Origin: an uncultured Clostridia bacterium
GTDB taxonomy: Bacteria > Bacillota > Clostridia > Oscillospirales > Ruminococcaceae
Assembly: GCA_945835425.1 (NCBI GenBank)
Contig: CAMAJC010000064.1
Location: 1 to 8,524 of the forward strand
Direction: 5' to 3'
DNA: 8,524 bases
Part shown: piece by piece, positions 5,544 to 8,524 of the stretch
Layout: each line of letters starts with the position of its first letter
How positions within the stretch are numbered: position 1 is the first letter of the stretch
The notes under the pieces: model-generated
The model's database searches: none
What the model saw: only the letters and a program-made list of their open reading frames with translations
Told to the model about the DNA's origin: nothing
Made by a program: the position numbers and the translations under genes

Positions 5544-6716
5544 TTAACCGTAGATGGAAAGCAGAACGCCTGCAGCAACTGCGGAGCCGATAACGCCGGC
5601 AACGTTGGGGCCCATAGCGTTCATCAGCAGGAAGTTGGTGGGGTCCTCTTCGGAGCCGACCTTCTGGGAGACACGGGCTGCCATCGGGACGGCGGAAACG
5701 CCTGCGGAACCGATCAGGGGGTTGACCCTGCCGCCGGTAACGACATACATCAGCTTGCCCAGCAGGGTGCCGCCTGCGGTGCCCAGTGCGAATGCAGCCA
5801 GGCCCATGACCAGGATGCCCAGGGTCTTGGGGGTCAGGAAGTAGTCATAGGAAGCGGTAGCACCGACGGTAACGCCCAGGCAGATGGTGATGATGTTCAT
5901 CAGTTCGTTCTGCGCGGTCTTGACCAGACGGTCGACAACGCCGGATTCCTTCATCAGGTTGCCCAGCATCAGCATACCGATCAGCGGAGCCGCATCGGGA
6001 ACCATGAAGCAGACGACCAGGGTAACGACGATCGGGAAGATCAGCTTTTCGGTTCTGGAGACAGGGCGCAGGGCGTCCATGCGGACGAGGCGTTCCTTCT
6101 TGGTGGTCAGGGCCTTCATGATCGGAGGCTGGATGACCGGGACCAGAGCCATGTAGGAGTAAGCCGCAACGGCGATCGAGCCGAGCAGGTGCGGCGCGAG
6201 GGTCTTGGTGACGAGGATGGCGGTCGGGCCGTCAGCGCCGCCGATGATACCGATGGAAGCAGCTTCTTCCGGAGTGAAGCCCAGAAGCAGTGCGCCCAGG
6301 AAGGCGACGAAGATGCCCAGCTGTGCGGCAGCGCCCAGCAGGAAGGACTTGGGGTTTGCAATCAGCGGGCCGAAGTCGGTCATCGAGCCGATGCCGAGGA
6401 AGATCAGAGGCGGATACAGGCCCAGCTTAACGCCGAGGTAGAGGATGTCCAAAAGTCCGCCGTCGTGCAGCACCATGCCGTAATCGACCGAATTGCCTAC
6501 ATAAAATTCCATGTGGAACAGGCCGGTGTTCGGGATATTGGTGAGCAGCATACCGAATGCGATGGGCAGAAGCAGCAGGGGCTCATAGCCCTTTGCGATT
6601 GCCAGGTAAGCCAGAAAACACGCGATGCCAATCATCAGCAGCTGCTGCCAGCAGACATTGGCAAAGCCGGAAGCCATTGCAAGGCTTCTGACACTGTCTA
6701 CAAATACTTGAATCAT
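5544..6716 (-). CDS. oadB: Sodium-translocating decarboxylase beta subunit (OadB/GcdB/MmdB family)
   Basis: A polytopic inner-membrane protein that decarboxylates carboxybiotin and pumps Na+ out, the core of oxaloacetate, methylmalonyl-CoA or glutaconyl-CoA decarboxylase complexes. Its 390 residues are normal for the family, with about nine hydrophobic segments plus re-entrant loops. GGADGPT (159-165) carries Asp162 (Klebsiella OadB Asp203), Tyr188 matches Tyr229, and NPLIGSAGVS (332-341) carries Asn332, Gly336 and Ser341 (Asn373, Gly377, Ser382). All four correspondences share the same offset of 41. The C-terminal NFLLMNAMGPNVAGVIGS is typical. AGAAAGGA (6726-6733) lies 9 bases before the start. 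It follows the OadG-like gene by 41 bases and is cotranscribed with it. No alpha or biotin-carrier gene is in the window, so the substrate is undetermined and the symbol denotes the family only. Confidence 0.95.
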   Translation of the reverse strand: MIQVFVDSVRSLAMASGFANVCWQQLLMIGIACFLAYLAIAKGYEPLLLLPIAFGMLLTNIPNTGLFHMEFYVGNSVDYGMVLHDGGLLDILYLGVKLGLYPPLIFLGIGSMTDFGPLIANPKSFLLGAAAQLGIFVAFLGALLLGFTPEEAASIGIIGGADGPTAILVTKTLAPHLLGSIAVAAYSYMALVPVIQPPIMKALTTKKERLVRMDALRPVSRTEKLIFPIVVTLVVCFMVPDAAPLIGMLMLGNLMKESGVVDRLVKTAQNELMNIITICLGVTVGATASYDYFLTPKTLGILVMGLAAFALGTAGGTLLGKLMYVVTGGRVNPLIGSAGVSAVPMAARVSQKVGSEEDPTNFLLMNAMGPNVAGVIGSAVAAGVLLSIYG

Positions 6717-6757
6717 ATTTCAGTTTCCTTTCTTTTGGGATATTCTGTCAAATCTGA

Positions 6758-7156
6758 TCAGAAAGGTCTGACGTTTTCAGCCAGTCCGGCATTTGCCCAG
6801 GCACTGCTGCCCTTGCGGACGCGCTTGATGCTCTTGACAACGTAAGACTTGCCGCTGCCTTCTTCCGCGAGAATGATGGCCAGCGCTGCGGTGATCGCGG
6901 CTGCGACCTCATCATCCATGCTTTCGGCGGTAATAACGGGCGCTGCTTTGGCGGGAGCGGCAGGAGCACTGGCTGCGGCTTTCTTCTTTGCAGCCTTGGC
7001 AGCTGCTTTGGCAGCCTCTTCCCTGGCTTTTGCCTTAGCGGTTACGCTGGCCATGATCTTACCCATAATCATTACGATCAGGATCAGCATAATCAGCGCG
7101 ACGAAGACGACGACAAGGCCCGTAAGTACGGTTCCGAATGCTGTAGTCCAATCCAT
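6758..7156 (-). CDS. OadG-like small membrane subunit of the decarboxylase sodium pump
   Basis: A 132-residue protein with one N-terminal membrane helix (about 8-32), an Ala/Lys-rich linker (38-73, charged then Ala/Pro-rich) and a conserved C-terminal domain (79-132). That domain contains DDEVAAAITAALAIIL and, near the end, SSAWANAGLAENVRPF. This is the layout of OadG gamma and MmdD/GcdD delta subunits, which hold the complex together by joining the beta subunit to the soluble carboxyltransferase. No biotin-attachment motif (MKM) is present, so it is not the carrier. The start is fixed by AAGGAG (7166-7171) 9 bases upstream. No good promoter was found directly ahead of it; the TTGACA at 7184-7189 lies too close to the ribosome site. 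Confidence 0.9.
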   Translation of the reverse strand: MDWTTAFGTVLTGLVVVFVALIMLILIVMIMGKIMASVTAKAKAREEAAKAAAKAAKKKAAASAPAAPAKAAPVITAESMDDEVAAAITAALAIILAEEGSGKSYVVKSIKRVRKGSSAWANAGLAENVRPF

Positions 7157-7252
7157 GGTTCATATCTCCTTCACTTTGGTTTTTATGTCAACCTGCGTCC
7201 GCAGGGAAAGCGAAAATTGGGCTGTCTGTGCCTTACTTGGCAGACTCTTCCA

Positions 7253-8329
7253 TCATCTGGAAGAGGCGCAGAAGTTTGTCTCCCACGCCGGGAAGTAAGG
7301 CTGATGCCGGAAATAGATCCGGTACTGCGGCTGCAGCGCATGAAGCAGCAGCGGCAGGGAGTAAATATCCTCCGTTTTATGGTAGGCGGAAAAGAGAAGC
7401 TGCGGACGCTGATCGCGCAGGGTCCGGCTGCCGCCCAGCAGCGCTTCCCGTTCAGCGCCCTCTACATCCATTTTGATAAAACTGCAGTCCCGTTCTCCGA
7501 CGATGCTGTCCAGGGACAGAACCGGGGTCAGAATCTTCCCTTCGGGAGAAAGGGCGGAGTTGCGGCCGGCGGCATTGTCAAAGGCCATTTTCCCGTCCTC
7601 ATGCCATACGCCGGCTTCCACCAGCGCAAAGCGGCTGTCCGAAAGAAACTGCGGGCATTTGCGGAGCAGCTTTTTCCGGTTCTTGGGGTCCGGTTCCACC
7701 GCGGTGACGCTGCGGAAGTGCCCTTTTGTAAAGGAAAGAAATTCCCGCACCGTATCGCCGTCGTATGCGCCGAGGTCGAAGTAGTCCTCCTGCGCGCCGA
7801 TCTGTAAAAGCCGGTACATTTCCTCCCGCTCTGTCTCGCAGTGGGAAAGATAGGAGAGCTTGCCGGAGAGCCGGTAGTTTAAGACATCCGCAAAGGTTAC
7901 CCGGGACTGTTCATCTGCAAGGAGGCTGTACGCCTTCCCGATCTCATCCTCATGGGTTTCCAGATACCCTTCATCCCACAGCCCGCCGCCAAACAGCGGC
8001 ACATCGGGCGCGTAAAGGGTATGGCGCTCAGAGATGGATATGATCCGCTCCATCACCTCCGGCAGGAAGCTGCCGAACGCGAGCAGAATGACGATATCCC
8101 CGAAAACCGCTTCCGTCTGCGCGAGGGTCCGCACGGGATAGCCGCAGAAGACCTGTCCCCGTACAAACTCGTCGCTGGCAAAGACGCCGGACACACTGAT
8201 TCCCCGCTCTTTGCAGACGCGCAGAATCTTTTCGGCGCCGTCCCCCATGCCGTAAAGGACGATCGGGCGGGACTCAGACTGCAGCCGGTTCCAGACAGAT
8301 TTTTCACGGATAAACGACAACAAATCCAA
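7253..8329 (-). CDS. FkbM-family SAM-dependent methyltransferase with N-terminal Rossmann-like domain
   Basis: This protein has 358 residues if the outermost TTG (8329) is used. The C-terminal part (about 180-355) is an FkbM-type methyltransferase: DLGAYDGDT (185-193, SAM motif I), VEPD (211-214, acidic residue for the SAM ribose) and KMDVEGAE (286-293, family signature). The N-terminal part contains IVLYGMGDGAEKIL (23-36), a glycine-rich nucleotide-binding-like loop, and the following segment to about 110 resembles the small Rossmann domain fused to some sugar-modifying enzymes. The target is unknown; family members O-methylate sugars, lipids or polyketides. The start is uncertain: TTG at 8323 fits the GGGGGA (8332-8337) best, with 8 bases between, while an ATG at 8339 is in another frame. 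It lies 96 bases upstream of the OadG-like gene with no terminator between, so they may share a transcript, without an obvious functional link. Confidence 0.92.
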   Translation of the reverse strand: MDLLSFIREKSVWNRLQSESRPIVLYGMGDGAEKILRVCKERGISVSGVFASDEFVRGQVFCGYPVRTLAQTEAVFGDIVILLAFGSFLPEVMERIISISERHTLYAPDVPLFGGGLWDEGYLETHEDEIGKAYSLLADEQSRVTFADVLNYRLSGKLSYLSHCETEREEMYRLLQIGAQEDYFDLGAYDGDTVREFLSFTKGHFRSVTAVEPDPKNRKKLLRKCPQFLSDSRFALVEAGVWHEDGKMAFDNAAGRNSALSPEGKILTPVLSLDSIVGERDCSFIKMDVEGAEREALLGGSRTLRDQRPQLLFSAYHKTEDIYSLPLLLHALQPQYRIYFRHQPYFPAWETNFCASSR

Positions 8330-8331
8330 AT

Positions 8332-8337
8332 TCCCCC
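8332..8337 (-). promoter_or_regulatory. Weak ribosome site ahead of the FkbM methyltransferase
   Basis: GGGGGA is the only purine-rich element in the very short predicted leader. It is 2 bases from the TTG at 8329, 8 from the TTG at 8323 and 11 from the TTG at 8320, which points to 8323. It is not a consensus site. Confidence 0.4.
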
Positions 8338-8354
8338 ATGTTAAGATTACCCCT

Positions 8355-8383
8355 ATTATACCCTATTTTTCATCGCTTGTCCA
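8355..8383 (-). promoter_or_regulatory. Sigma-A type promoter of the FkbM methyltransferase group
   Basis: On the minus strand TGGACA (8378-8383) and a perfect TATAAT (8355-8360) are 17 bases apart. Transcription would begin near 8348, only about 18-25 bases before the possible TTG starts. It is the only clear promoter seen for the three-gene group ending at 5508. Confidence 0.8.
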
Positions 8384-8462
8384 TACTTCCGACAACAAAA
8401 ACCCTGTAAAAAATCACAGTTTGCTCATGGCTGGAAATGGTGCAATTTGGTGAGTGGTTGTA

Positions 8463-8491
8463 TTTACGATATTTATATGAATTATTAAAAT
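8463..8491 (+). promoter_or_regulatory. Possible promoter reading off the right edge
   Basis: TTTACG (8463-8468) and TAAAAT (8486-8491) are 17 bases apart, in very A+T-rich sequence where chance matches are common. Any gene it serves lies beyond the window. Confidence 0.25.
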
Positions 8492-8524
8492 ATCTGAATG
8501 GAAAAACGAATTTTATCTAACAAC

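Noticed and set aside
7184..7189. TTGACA ahead of the OadG-like gene
   Set aside because: A 17-base spacer would put the -10 inside the ribosome binding site, with a poor hexamer.
7192..7205. CCTGCG/CGCAGG hairpin between the methyltransferase and OadG genes
   Set aside because: The loop is very tight and no T run follows, so it is not a terminator. It does not support separate transcripts.
8498..8524. Open ATG frame running off the right edge
   Set aside because: Only nine codons are visible, without a ribosome site; too little to call.

Overview
The window looks like a chromosomal segment of a gut-type anaerobic Clostridia member, probably Oscillospirales/Oscillospiraceae. The grounds are the gene content (ATP-type phosphofructokinase, PgcA-type phosphoglucomutase, a Na+-pump decarboxylase membrane subunit, an NrdD-tail-like small protein), good Shine-Dalgarno sequences, TTGACA/TATAAT-type promoters and moderately high G+C. 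The taxon is an inference; no RNA gene or marker gene is present to fix it.

Layout, left to right. (1) A small plus-strand gene (198-488) has its own promoter (86-114) and terminator (498-526). It encodes a 96-residue protein whose C-terminal half resembles the glycyl-radical tail of anaerobic ribonucleotide reductase. (2) Two minus-strand glycolysis/glycogen genes follow: pfkA (592-1608) and a phosphoglucomutase (1726-3444). Each has a clear 17-bp-spaced promoter, and a terminator-like hairpin shared with gene 1 lies between 543 and 562. (3) An A+T-rich island (about 3600-4510) carries a two-gene plus-strand cassette: a 58-residue basic protein (3791-3967) overlapping by 8 bases a TacT-like GNAT acetyltransferase (3960-4508). 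It has its own near-consensus promoter and ends in a bidirectional terminator. (4) A minus-strand serine hydrolase of the beta-lactamase/esterase fold (4545-5399) converges on the cassette. (5) A minus-strand group carries an FkbM-type methyltransferase with an N-terminal Rossmann-like domain (7253-8329), an OadG-like small membrane subunit (6758-7156) and an OadB-like Na+-pumping decarboxylase beta subunit (5544-6716). This group ends in a strong terminator (5508-5534). (6) A short A+T-rich intergenic end (8384-8524) follows.

How the genes work together: pgcA and pfkA are adjacent and codirectional and interconvert and commit hexose phosphates, but each has its own promoter. The OadG/OadB pair forms the membrane half of a biotin-dependent decarboxylase sodium pump. 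Its carboxyltransferase and biotin-carrier subunits are not in the window, so they must be encoded elsewhere. The most interesting item is the compact, translationally coupled small-protein/GNAT cassette. It looks like a toxin-antitoxin module, but it has neither a recognisable ribbon-helix-helix antitoxin nor the usual GNAT acetyl-CoA loop. Second is the stand-alone NrdD-tail-like protein.
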